This document shows positions 46,006-58,443 of a DNA stretch of 64,000 nt, in pieces. Under the pieces are notes generated by a model that saw only the letters and a list, made by a program, of their open reading frames with translations, did not search any database and was not told the DNA's origin. Position numbers and translations under genes: made by a program. The DNA is from Tetradesmus obliquus (lineage: Eukaryota; Chlorophyta; Chlorophyceae; Sphaeropleales; Scenedesmaceae). The stretch is from positions 1,674,001-1,738,000 of the forward strand of contig CP126207.1 of the NCBI GenBank assembly GCA_030272155.1, in the 5' to 3' direction. Every line of letters starts with the position of its first letter. The first letter of the stretch is position 1.

Positions 46006-47029
46006 AGCACCACATACTGCTGCCTCCTGCAGCTCGCACTCAGCTGCTGCTGCCTCCGCTGCTGCACCATCTGATGCTTCCTCCTGCAGCTCGCTATCCC
46101 CATCCCCACTGTTAGCTGCATCCTCCTCCTCCTCCTCGCTGCCGTCTGCTGCACCACCGGATCCCCATCCATCATCACTGCTGCTGCCCCCACCCAACTC
46201 AGCACTGTCCTCATCCGACAGCTTGCGCTTCCGGCCCTTGCTGCCACCTGCACTGCCGCCCTTGCCGCCCTTGCCGCCCTTGCCCTTGCCGCCGGCCTTC
46301 TTGCGCCTGCCCTCAGGCTTGCCTGCACCACCCCCTGTGTCACGCGGCAGACGGCCGACTGGCTTCTCGGCACCTGGCGGGCGGGCAATCTGCTTGTCGC
46401 TTGGCGGCACACCAGCCTCAACAGCAGCAGCTAAGGCAGCCTGCAGCAGCAGTCGCAACAGCCAGCACAACAGTGAAACAGGGTTGATGATGACATGGTG
46501 AAGATACCACGTAAAAATGCATGCATGGCTGGTTTATGTTGTTCACAAGCAGGTAGCATGTGCCCAAGCATAGGACCTGCAGTGCAGGTGCGCACCTGCA
46601 CGACAACAGGGACATAACATGCACTTGAATCAGATGCAGACGAATGCCACGGCCTACAAATACCTTGCATCCGCATCCGCAGCAAAGCGCCAAAATTGCT
46701 CCCAATGCAACCAACTCATGACTGTGCAATACTGTCCACAACACAACATCCAGCTGCAATTTCTTTGATCATACGTTGACAAGGCAAGCTCACCCCCATG
46801 TTCTCTACCAGCAGTGTCTTGACAGAGCTAGGAGAGAACCCAGAATTCTCCAGCACCTCCTTGTACTGCAAAGCATCTGCAAACTCAGCAGCACCCTGCT
46901 CACGGGCAGCAGCAGTGTTGGGCGGTGCAGGCGTTGCTGCTGCTGCTGCTGCTGCTGCCAGCTGCTGCTGCCGCTGCTGCTGCGATGCTAGTCTGCTGGA
47001 GCGCCTAGACGCGCCATCATCTTCAGCTT

Positions 47030-47069
<40 letters not shown>

Positions 47070-47368
47070 AGCTGCCTGTACACCGTCCCCAAGCTGTTGC
47101 TGCTGCAGCTGGCTTGCATGCCTGCCAGGCCTGCTAGGGGTTGCGTGATCCCTTCCCGCATCTGCACCCCTCTCTGCTGCTGATGATGATGATGCTGCTG
47201 CCGCTGCTGCTGCCTGCGCACCACGCTCATGCTGCATCTGCTGTTGCGGCTGCTGCAGCTGGCTTGCAAGCCTGGCAGAACGCCTACCAGGAGTCAAGCT
47301 ATCATCACCTGCTGCGTCTGCACCTCTTCCTCCTAATACTATTGCTGCCGGCGCACCATCCCCATAGT

Positions 47369-47399
<31 letters not shown>

Positions 47400-47633
47400 T
47401 GCAAGCCTGGCAGAACGCCTGCTAGGAGTCAAAGCATCACCCCCTGCTTCTGCACCTGCTGCTGCGCCTGCCTGCGTGCCGGTGTCATTCTGCGTCGCTG
47501 CAAACGCGGACACATCCAGCAGCATACCAGCATCTTCTTGCCCGCTGTCCGGCCCTGGCGCCTCTGCTGCTGCTCCTGCTGCGCGCTCCACACCCCCGAT
47601 TACAGGGAAAGGTGGCTGTGAGAAGCGGCGGCC
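45895..47633 (-). CDS. Low-complexity nuclear-type protein with SRRSARLA repeats
   Basis: Two exons, 46794-47633 and 45895-46440, join in phase 0 (GTGAGC donor, GCTGCTGCAG acceptor). The first begins after a GTGCAG acceptor, so the N-terminus is further upstream. It holds four copies of a (T)PSRRSARLASQ-type motif, separated by poly-Gln and poly-Ala. A better-ordered segment follows (AAEFADALQYKEVLENSGF, PSSVKTLLVENMG) and continues across the junction as AALAAAVEAGVPPSDKQI. The second exon is Lys/Gly-rich (GRRKKAGGKGKGGKGGK), then acidic (EEEEED), and ends RAKRARMKPARLRD and stop. Basic and acidic patches suggest a chromatin or nucleolar protein. No family was recognised. Confidence 0.6.
46472..46793 (-). 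other. Intron of the SRRSARLA gene
   Basis: Non-coding on this reading. It ends in a GCTGCTGCAG acceptor. Confidence 0.5.
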
Positions 47634-47718
47634 CTGCACAGCAGTGACAATGATAGAAGCAGTATGCTGCAAAATGTTCAACACTTGTGATATATGGCTG
47701 TTAACACTGAGCAGTCTG

Positions 47719-47994
47719 CTACATGATAGCAAGCGCTCTTGAACGCAACACTCGACCAAGCCAGTGAGGTAGGTAGCGTAACGTTGTGATGATCAGGGAT
47801 ATGCTGCTGCTGTCAAGGCTAGTTATAACGTTGCGCAAACATTTTTCGGGGCCATGGTAAAGGTTGAACTGCGTTTTCTGCCGCGGGTCTGGCCGCTGGC
47901 ACCTTCTACATTTTCTCGTCAACTCCTTGCCGTTTGTGTCAAAGACGACGACAGCTTTGTCAAACTCGGTGCCTTTGGCGCCTTTCTCAATCAT
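47719..47994 (-). CDS. Possible N-terminal exon with Cys/His cluster
   Basis: From an ATG at 47992-47994 the frame reads MIEKGAKGTEFDKAVVVFDT, then KELTRKCRRCQRPDPRQKTQ and NLYHGPEKCL. The spacing C-x2-C..H-x4-C suggests a small zinc-binding unit of BED-like type. It may be the 5' exon of the adjacent SRRSARLA gene, but I found no convincing donor. Low certainty. Confidence 0.35.
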   Translation of the reverse strand: MIEKGAKGTEFDKAVVVFDTNGKELTRKCRRCQRPDPRQKTQFNLYHGPEKCLRNVITSLDSSSISLIITTLRYLPHWLGRVLRSRALAIM

Positions 47995-48009
47995 AAGCAC
48001 GTCACGGAA

Positions 48010-49400
48010 TACACATAGCTGGCGTGTGAGAGCTGAGCCAGAGAACCAGAGGGAAGGCCGGCAGCTAGTAGAGTGGGTGCTTGCGCACTCGAAAGCAACA
48101 TTGATGCGGTATCAAAACTAAATTATATGCAGGTGGGCTTAGGATGTGTGTGACCTCCTGATGGATGCTGCAAGGGCAGTGTAACTAGTTACTGACAGTC
48201 AGTGGGGGTCTCTTGACAGGCCCACTTCATGTCTGCCTCATGCTGACATAAATCCACCATGAAATCATTGGCTTATGCACATATGTTGCACCGAGCACTT
48301 GCAAAAGCGGTTTGCATGGCTTCCACATCATGTGTGAGTTGCTGTGTCTGGAGGCATCCTGAAGCTGCAGCTCCGCTCATGTTCCCCCTGAAAAACTAAA
48401 TGTAAGATGGTATGACCAGATATTTTTGCAGTGAGAGGGGGGCTAATGGCTTCCTTGCATTGTTCCACAAGCCAGGGCAAGTACCATCCACAGCATGTTC
48501 CTGTGGATGCTGAATGGGGTGCTTGTGGATGAGTTGAGGACATTCTGTGGATGCTTTTTGCCATAGTGCTGGTAAATGCAGCGGCTGCATTTAGGGTTTG
48601 ATTATGTGGATGACTCTCTTGACACCTCCTTGGTTTCGCTGAGATTTTCACGATATTCGCCTATCTGACATGCGTAAACAGCTCATGACAGTTGCTGCAA
48701 GCTTCAAACGCATCCAAAGCGGCGTGCACAAACAGTGCCTGAGTACGGACCCTATCTTAATGTTCTTGTTCAACCAGCTGGGTATGGTACAAACGTAGCA
48801 TCTGCATTTTGCAACAAATCAACACAGCTTGCAAGCAGACAGCCATGCTGGCATAGCAACCTGCTGTATGTGGCAGGCACAGTAAGGCACAGCTGCCAGT
48901 GCTGCTGCTTTGGTTTGCTTGCATCCCAACTGCACAGCAGGGCCCCCACCTGCCAGCAGCAGCAGCTTCAAACTGCTAGTAATTTTGAGCTCCAGAATTC
49001 GCCTTGATCACACAAGAAGGATGTTTGCAGGAAACTGTGTAGAATACTAGTCCTCAACAAACTCTGTGCAGCCACACTAGCTGCACGCGCGCAGCAGCTG
49101 CCGGTGGGCCTGAAGCGGTGTTGCGCAGTATGTCACAGATATGACAGTTGAAACTGTATGTGCAGCGCACAGCGCCAAGCAGCAGAGCGCAACAGCAGCG
49201 GCAGGGCACTTGGCACACCAGAACTGCAGTGCCTGATCAGCCAGCAAGAGAAGCCCAGAAGTATTACATTACACATCAAAACATGTTGCAGGCAGCAGCA
49301 CCCACAGCAACACTCTACAGCGCAAGTTAACATATGTAACAGTCGAGTTAGGTAAGTCGGGGCACTTCAGGGCAACGTGTTTTTAGCTCTTTTCTTGCAG
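48010..49400. other. No gene recognised
   Basis: Short overlapping frames only. 48480-48612 carries several TGTGGATG motifs. Nothing else stands out. Confidence 0.4.
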
Positions 49401-49531
49401 TACACTGTGCCACTGCTAACAGCTCAAATTGATTTAGATTCGTCGTTGAAAGCTTGACATTTATATGTAGGCCACTTGTTCGCTACGTTTGTACCATGCC
49501 CAGCTGAACACATCGGTGCTGCCGCACGCAC

Positions 49532-50160
49532 CTTGCACGCAATCAGAGCATTTTTCTCACGTCCGCTTCGCTTGTTTATAATGCCTGTCGCAGGCACTTT
49601 GTGCCCATCCACTTCTGAGGTGCTGAGCGTGCTGCCAGGCATCAGCACAAGATTCTCCTGCAAGTCCTGCGGAACAGTGCAGCAGAATCAGAACCCTGTG
49701 CAGCCTCTCATGTTGGCGATCGCAGTTTCACGAACAGAATTGACGGCAGTCGGACCAACCTGAGGTTCCCCTTGCACTTCAACCTGCCTCAAAACTAAAC
49801 AGGACATCAGCTGGCAGCACAAGCTAAGTAATTAGCCTCATCTTCCATAATACAACTTGGTGTCGTCTGCTCCGGCTCACATGCTGGTGGTTTGTAAAAA
49901 AGACAGCTCGCCTAGCGTGTGCGGTTGCCAGCAGGATTTGTTTGTGTGAGGGTATATGCTGCGTCCACTATAACCCTAAGGAAAAAGCGTGTTTTCTTGA
50001 ATTCGCCGCGCTCCATTACCTCACTTACAAGATGGTGACAACCACCACGCTCAAGGACCCCACAATCTGTTAACTTGATGCGTGCATATGATGGTCATCT
50101 AATGCAGGCATTGGCCTGTAGTGATTACCTATGCGTGAGTTGCTAGGATCAGGATGCACT
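49532..50160 (-). CDS. Candidate SpoVS/Alba-like domain gene
   Basis: Probable exons: around 50120-50160 (HPDPSNSRI), 50020-50060 (CGVLERGGCHHL, GTAAGT donor), 49695-49759 (VGPTAVNSVRETAIANMRG) and 49532-49666 (DLQENLVLMPGSTLS, VDGHKVPATGIINK). In order this resembles the stage V sporulation protein S family, whose core is roughly VLREGG..xxxGxxAVNQAxKAIAIAR..DL..P.F..xxxxDG (from memory). Homologues of that domain occur in some eukaryotes. The first two junctions agree in phase. The junction between the last two does not, so either the donor is misread or a base is missing. Function in algae is unknown; nucleic-acid binding is suggested by the Alba fold. Confidence 0.4.
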
Positions 50161-50169
50161 CCGCGGTGC

Positions 50170-50940
50170 GCTCTGCTCTCACTGGATGCATTTTCTGTAT
50201 CACTCTGTGGGGCAATTGGCCAACCATGCCCATAGCTATGGGCTATAGCCTACGGTTCCCACTTCAGGACCTTTTGATATAACAACCTGTCTCTTGTTGT
50301 CATCAAGCAATACACACATTCCTGGACGGCACCACATACCATAATGACACAAGGGTATTCAAACAACCCTTTTCTGGTTTGTTCTGCGTGTGCCGTTGGT
50401 AGTGGGCTGCACGACATGTTCGCAGGATCAACATTAGATTGCTTGACTATCACACCGCACCAGCAACATGCTCTGGCTGCCGTGCTGTTACATTGACACA
50501 GCAGTTACTCTGATGACATAACAAGAACTGGCGCGACAAGACATGACATGGCAGACCACTCTACCTCCAATGTGCTCAATCAACTCTGCCTCACAATCGG
50601 CTGCTTGGCTGTTGCTGGCCTGCAAGCCTTCAACTCGTGAAGCTTGAGCAAGCCGCATGTTTGTGCCACTTTCCCTGCCATCAAAGCAGTCTCAGATTGC
50701 TGCCAATCAGTCAACTTAGCCATCTCCATGCCCGCCGGGCCTTGGCAACAAAATTGGCCATCTAGGCCATCTCAAGTTGGCCTAAATTGTTTGCTTGGTG
50801 CCTGTGGGATCACTAGGATCCAGCACAGGTCTCTAATTCCACACATACACATGTGCTCCAAGGCCTACGTCTGTCCTCCTGGCGTATTGCAGGCCACTCG
50901 CGCAGAAAATATTTGCTGAATCTGTACATATCCGTGCATC
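50170..50940. other. No gene recognised
   Basis: 3' flank of the large minus-strand Asp-box gene. No splice-consistent coding seen. Confidence 0.4.
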
Positions 50941-50941
50941 T

Positions 50942-51428
50942 CTAGTCAGGTAGAAGCCATTCCCTCAACAGGCCGCCTCCAGCTGGCTGGGTGGCAGCTT
51001 TGACTACCTTTGGAATCAACACCATCACACACTGAGCACGCCACAGGGCGCCATAGGGCACTGCAATGTCAAGCTGAGCACGCCATAGGGTGCTGCATTG
51101 CCAAGCTTGTGAGTTGTAGCACCCTGAGCACGCCATAGGGCGCTGCACTGAGCACGCCATAGGGCGCTGCACTGAGCACGCCATAGGGCGCTGCACAGCC
51201 AAGCTTGTGAGCTGTTGCACCCTTGCGCGAACAGCTGCCTCAGCAACTCCATCGTACACCGACCCTGGCGGCAGGTCAGTGATCCGTGAATTAGCGGCTT
51301 CAGACGAGTTGGTGCTGATGTGGCAGTTGTCCCCGGTGCATGTGTAGATGCTGGATGTCACCCGGCCTGCTGTGAGCCACGTCTCGTACGTAGCCGCCCA
51401 CAGCTGCCCATCACGAGACACAGTCACT

Positions 51429-51475
<47 letters not shown>

Positions 51476-54400
51476 CACCTCAGCAACAAGGCTAGCGCAT
51501 GATGTGGGACGGCACTTTTGGCACAGCTGTTGGCTTTGAGAGAGAGGATAGTTACATGTGGGTCCTGGCACCATCTTGGATGGTATGAGCCACAACAGGT
51601 TGAACACAGGTCTGAGACCAGAAAAGGAGAGTGAGCACCGTGAAACACACTGCACACCCTTGAGCACCAAATCTCTCATGTTATATCCAGAGACGTCTTA
51701 CTGCGGTGCACAACGGCACCCCACCTCACCGGCAGCTTGCTCTAAGTGCAAACCACACCAACAGATAGCATGTTGTCGCACATCAATAGCCAGAAAGGTC
51801 AGGCAGCAGCTTCTAATGCAAGGTCCAGCAGTTGGCAGCAAATGGACAGTACAATTACCCTACTGCGCGTGACGCGCTCATGAGTTGAGTTCAACAGCAT
51901 GTAGCGTGTCATCTTCTGGCACAAAACTGTCAGGCTGAATTGGCACACTCGGATGTCCTGGCACAGCCACAACAGAACAGACTGGTACAACCACATACGA
52001 TACACCACAACCTTGGCTTTGATGTCACACATATGCACATGGCTTTGAAGTCACACACATGTACGTGGCTTTGAAGTCATACACATGCACGTGGCTTTGA
52101 AGTCACACACATGCACGTGGCTTTGAAGTCACACACATGCACGTGGTTTGAAGTCACACATGCACGTGTAGCCACTGCGTTTGGTTGCAGTTCCCCTGAG
52201 TAGATGCTGCTACAACAGCCGGCCACCTGGTCACTTGCTGATGTAGCACACAATGGTGTATATGTCTTTCAGAGCAGCGCATCGCTGCTTGGTTGTGGTT
52301 GCCATGCATCCTGTTACATATGTAATCCATCCTCACCCGATGTCCAATCTCCACCATGGTCACATCAAGCACAGTTTTGTACACCACGCTGTCACAGCGC
52401 ATGCTGCATCGCACCTGATGTCCAGTCGCCTCTTTTGTTGTCAAGTGCAGCTCGGATGTACCTCATGGTCACTGTAACAGCACATGCTGCATCGCACCTG
52501 ATGTCCAGTCGCCTCTTTTGTTGTCAAGTGCAGCTCGGATGTACCTCATGGTCACTGTCACAGAACATGCTGCATCGCACCTGATGTCCAGTCGCCTCCA
52601 CCCTTCTCATAGGTAGCTTCCAAAACCAGAGCCCAAGTCTGCCCTCCATCTGGAACATGACAGAGAGCACAGCCAACAAGCCATGTCAGACCAAGGGTTT
52701 ATGGTTTAGTCATAACATACCAAGGGTTGATGGTTAGTCTTGTCAGACCAACCATCACAGCAGGGCATCGAGCCGGTCACGACAACACGGTGAAATGTGC
52801 AATGCAAAACTGGCATTGGTGGCTGTGTTTAGGCACGAGTGCAACACCTTTCTGCCTGACTGACATAACAGGATGCCAGCAGTGCTGCTTGAACCTGCCT
52901 GCAGCCTGCTGGGTTAGCTGAAACCAAGGAAGGTGTGCAAACATAACAAAAATAGTACAAAACAGGTGTGCGCGTCACTGTTCTCTGGGGACAACTTTTG
53001 CCACTGCGGCGCACTTTTGCAACAGAAGCAGGCAAGCCTGCTTGAGCCTAAGCCCCTCGCGTGCAAACCAAAGAAAACAAGGACCGGCCGGGTAAGAGCC
53101 TGAGAGCTCTATTGTAAAAGCTCCTTCCTATCTTACTGAGCGTTGATAACAAGTAGCACAAAGTGTAGCACACCCTTCCTTACCTTTGCTGACGTAGACG
53201 CGTCCGTTGTTGCGTTGGTCAGCTGCAATCTTGTTTGAGGCTGCAATCATGCGCAGCCCGTCAGAGCTGACAGCGACGGCTGCGAAGGGCAGGGCCAATG
53301 TTGAAATTTGGGTCCAGGCACCACCTCCGTTCGTGCTGCACAGACAGCAGACGCGGCAACATGTCAGCTGTGTCGCTGAGTAAGGCACTATGGCGATGTT
53401 ATGTGCATGGCGCGAAAACACACGCCACAAACACAATGCATGAGGGACTCACAGCGCAGCACGAAGTGAACAACCATCACAGTGCAGTTCCTGAGACCAC
53501 TGCTGCTCGCATATGCACTGCAAACCTTGTTCTTGTAAGTTGAAAACCATCTGCCACACTCATTCGTTCACCTACAATATTTGGTTTCAACAGCAGCTTA
53601 GTGCATCACTTACCTCAACCAAATGCCACCTGTGCTTGTCCACTGCAGGGAATCTTGGTCCCAGACTCCCTGCTGCACTGCTGCCATCACGTTGCCATTC
53701 TGTGACACAGCAGCATCCCCCCAACTGAGTGAGTGAGTGAGTGAGTGAGTGAGTGAGTGACTACCCAGGCCGCTCTGCAGCTCCTGGGTAAGTTAAGGCT
53801 AAGAGGGTGTGTGTGGCCAGGGGCAGCGCCCCTGGGCTCCACACCCTCCACCTGTCCACTTGCGCCCTAGGGCACAAGCGGGGTGTATCGCTGTCGTGCG
53901 CTCATCTAAACGTGGCTTTTTGCGGTGGTCTGGCTCGCCGGTGCCGTGCTTTCGTTTCTTTGCGGGGTTCGGGTTTGGCTGTGCTGGTCTTGCGCCTGTA
54001 CATTTCCTTGCTGCCGTCATGATCGCCTTACGTTGCCTCCATATCTTCTGCATGTTGGTCACCGCTGAGAAGTGCAGTTTCTTTGCCAGTGCTGCTAATC
54101 GTGGTCCTTCTACCCCTAGTTGGTGTTCCATTGTGTCTATTGTCTCCTTGTATATCACCCCAGTCACCCCTAGTAGAATCGGCGCAACTGTAATTCTGCA
54201 GTCTGGGTCGTGTGTAGCAAACAGCTCTCTCAGCGCGGCATGCTGGTCCTGTGCGCGTTGCCGCTGGGGTTCTGGGTCTGTGTCTTTGCAGTATTTGATC
54301 TCTGCAATGACGTAATTCATCTGACTGCTCATGCCGTCCATCTTCTGCATCAGAATGTCGGGGATGCTGCCTGTGTAGGCTTGCAGTGCACTGCGCAGAG

Positions 54401-57400
54401 CTAGGGGCATGTTTGTGGGGAGGTCAGTGTCTCGCAGGTAGCGGTTACATGGCAGGCGTGCTGGGACTTCGCCGTCTGGCCACCGTCTTCGGATGCCCAC
54501 GTCTGTCAGCAAAATGGCACTAGCGCCTGAGCTTTTGTATATTGCTTCCACAATCAGGGACCCTGCTGCATTGTGGCGGCTGGTGACAGTAGTAGATAGC
54601 CTAGGGCATCCGCTGATGGCATGGTGGCAGATGTCTGTGTCGCCACATCTGAGGGGGCACTTGGGACTCTTTACCACACGGTAACGGTGCAACTGCTTGT
54701 GTGTCGGCGCTACGTCAAATCTACATCCGATGGCCAGCTGTTTGGTACGCAAGGAGACCTTTGAGCTTGTTAGAAACATATGGCTGTATCTGTGTTCCAT
54801 TTGGTCGCAGTGCCGCAGCCACTGCTCGGCGTAGTATGATTGTAAGTTGGACCTGCCGAACCATCTGTGCGTATGTGCTATGTCTCGCAGCGCATCCTCT
54901 AGGTTGGCCAGTGGTTCATACAGCGTGTGCTGAGATGACTTGCCATTTGTTTCCTTCTGCTGCTCAATGCGTCTCCCCCAACTGCCTTGTGTAGCGACTG
55001 ACTCCCAAGTGGAGCCACCTGTGACAGCCGCAGGCACGGAGCAGCATCGGTTTGCGGCACGGCGGTAACGTGATACTTTGTGACAATAATTACAGGCTAC
55101 TAAGGCACAGCACAGCAATGCTGCCAGCAACATTTGACCCAGACGTTGAGCAATGCAATGCAGTGATTTGCTGGACAGGTGCTGCACTGTGTGACGCCGT
55201 GTCATGTGTCACTGAGTTAAGCTGGAAAAGTGTGCAGCAAGAAATGCTAACGAAGATGCTGACAAATGGTTCAAGCCATCCCCAGAATAAGGCAGAGCCA
55301 TGCAACCCTGTCGCACGTATTAGGCTGATGGACCAAACGTCCTTGCTGTTGACGGTGCCATTCTGTAACGTATGATGCGACCCCGACACATCCCCTACAA
55401 GCAAAGTTGCATTCAAAACACAGCAATCAAACGCAGCAAACGAACACATCTGCAAGTAATCCGATGCGTTTACGCACCGTCTGTTGACCGCCGCAGCCAC
55501 AGCGCTGCACTGATATCGCCTGCCTTTTCCACAGCCAGCAGTGTCTGGGCGTCGCCTGACGCTGCTGGGCGTCGCCTGACGCTGCAATGCTTGCCAACTG
55601 AGCACCTGGATCGCTGATGGATTTCCAGTTCGCTCCTGAGTCCACTGATCTGTAAACTGTGTTTATGGCAGCCTGGCCAGGAGCGTTCGGCCCATACTGG
55701 CCTGCAGCAATGACTATTGAGCCGTCTGCACTGCTGGCAATTGCGTTGAAGCCTCCAGACAGGGGGCTAGAGTCCAGCACAGGCAACCACGTTGCTCCAG
55801 AATCAGAACTGCAGAGGAGCAACAAGTTGTGTGTGGAAGAGTAGACCTGGTGTCAGTTTACCAAACCTGATTGGAGCCTTCGCATAAGCAGCCACGCATC
55901 TGTACAGAAATAACATGTTATTTATGACAACTGCAAGCTGATCATAGATGCCTAAGGCGTCTGCTGTAAGACGTGTCACAACTGTGAGCTGGCGCAATAC
56001 CGTCCGCTGACATCTAATGCATTGTGACCGTAATGATGGCATACACGTCAAGATCCAAGTTCAGGCATTTCTATTTTGACCTGCTCAAACTTTTGCAACG
56101 CAGATGCGGCCATGGCGCTGATGCTGCGGCATGGAGCGCCTTGCTGATTGACGGTTGCTGGTAACAAAACACATACATCGCATTGTCTTTGTGAATTCCA
56201 GCCATATTGGACAACATTGTCTTATCTTGGGCCAATGTAGCCCTCCATCACAATACATATAGCTCCCAGATACTTCCCTACATGTCTGACACACGCGCAT
56301 TCGCCACTGCCCCATGTCTGGCATCTCACACACCTCACCTAAACCAGAAGTAAACCCTGGTCTGCCACATACCACAAACACATGTCACATGCGTCACATC
56401 TCACATATTTCACGCAACTCATTTGGACCAGAAGCAAACCCTGGTCTGCCACATACCACAAGCACATGTCACATGTGTCACATCTCACATATTTCACGCA
56501 ACTCACTTGGACCAGAAGTAACCCCTGGTCTGCCACATACCATAAGCTCATGTCACGCGTGTCGAATCACCTGGTAACATGGCACATGCGTCACACATCT
56601 CACCAGCACCATATCAAGCCCTATTTGATGCCAAGCACCTGGCCCATGTAGACATATGTGCTCAGAGTGACAGCCCGAGCTGATCTGCTTGCAGCTTTCT
56701 ATTTCACCAGGTGTCTGTGGTGGCGTATGCGGCATGAACACACAGTGTCACCCGCTATCTATCTAGACATGTGTGACGTCACATGTGTGACATGTGGACA
56801 CATGAAAGTAAGCACGTCACATGACTCATACATCTCACCTGGACCAAATGTAGCCCCTGGTCTGTATTGCGTATCTGTGCTTCCCGTCATAGCTCGCTGC
56901 CATGCTGGCGATTGGACTGGCACTCAGTCCTACGGTGGGGGCGAGCTTGGGCTTGAAGTTTCCAGATGCCAGTATCAATCCACCATATTCCTCCGACGCA
57001 TCTCTTAGATCCGCCTGCTGTCCAAACAGCCGGGCACCATTGTTGAGAAGCAGCACCCGGCTGATGAAGTTCTGCGCAGCTGCTATCCATAATCCGCTCT
57101 TGCCTATGTACAGCCAGCCGGAGGTGGCAGTGGCTGCCATTGTTGAACCGTCGTCAGAAATTGCACACGACCACCTGCAGCAAATAATAACATTACATTA
57201 CATTACAATAACAAAGTATTAAAACTCTTTGCCCGCGCATAGCTGTTCACCACGGCAGGCTTCACCTGTTGAGTGGGACAACAGTGATTGAATATTCTGA
57301 GGAAGCAGGCAATCGAGGATGCAAGCGCATTATGCGGTCATTTGGCTTGTGCCATGACGCTTCAGTTTGGTGCTAACTTTCAATGCCATCAGCGCTAACA

Positions 57401-58379
57401 CATACTAGCAGCTGATGCTCAACACTCACCACTCTTAATGGAGGTTTGCTCCTTTGGCTGTCCACACAACACCGTTCACAGATACATCTGCTTCATAGAT
57501 GCCAGCCTTGTCGCTGCTAGCAGGGCCCCTCTGAACAGCCACCATCTTTGCTCCATTTGCTGACAGGGCAACGTCCATGAAGTAACTCGGCGCGTTCCTA
57601 TCTTGTGCAGCTGACGTCCAGGTGCTGCCTTTGTCCCTGCTGACCACACGGTGTCAGCTTGGTCGGTTTCGGCCGGCTTCGCAGATCTCCTTGACTGCTG
57701 CATCTGCTGTTCTGCCCTGTTTGCAACTCGGGAGCCGAGAGCCTTGGCTGCAACGCGGCGCAATTCCACGCTGCTGCCGGCTGCCGCAACGAGGGTGCTG
57801 CCATCGCGGGAGTAGGGGACAGCCGCCCATGACCTGTCTGCACCTCCATTGATGTTTGCTTGGGTGAAGGTTGCTCCAAAGTCACTGGAGATGTACACCT
57901 GCGGCCGCACAGAGAACCGTATCAAAACATTTCCAAATACAGGTGTCTGGCTTGTGTTGACAAATTCAGCGTGCGAGCTCTCCTTTGTATTTTTCTAGGA
58001 GTAGAAGTCGAGATGAGAACCTTGTAAGAGCAAGGGGATTTGAAGCTACGTTACTGAGTTAGGGCGTATTATGCTTGCACACACGGACAATTCTGGGTTG
58101 TGCTACGCAATGAAACCTGCAATCGTACATACATCTCATCACATCCACGCCTGAACAGAAAAAATCAATCGTGTGTTGTACTTAGCACTCGAATCGCGTG
58201 CAGCTGCCAAGCTGGTGCATGCCTGGTCAAAACAGTGCCCACCTGTTGAGGAGAGTATGCAGTAGCCACAACATACTTCCCTGTGCCATCACATAACACA
58301 TCCAGCCAATACACTGCAGCATTGCCTGGCGGCGCGTTTCTTGACCAGCTGACTCCGCCTGCAGCACACACAAACAAAC

Positions 58380-58443
<64 letters not shown>

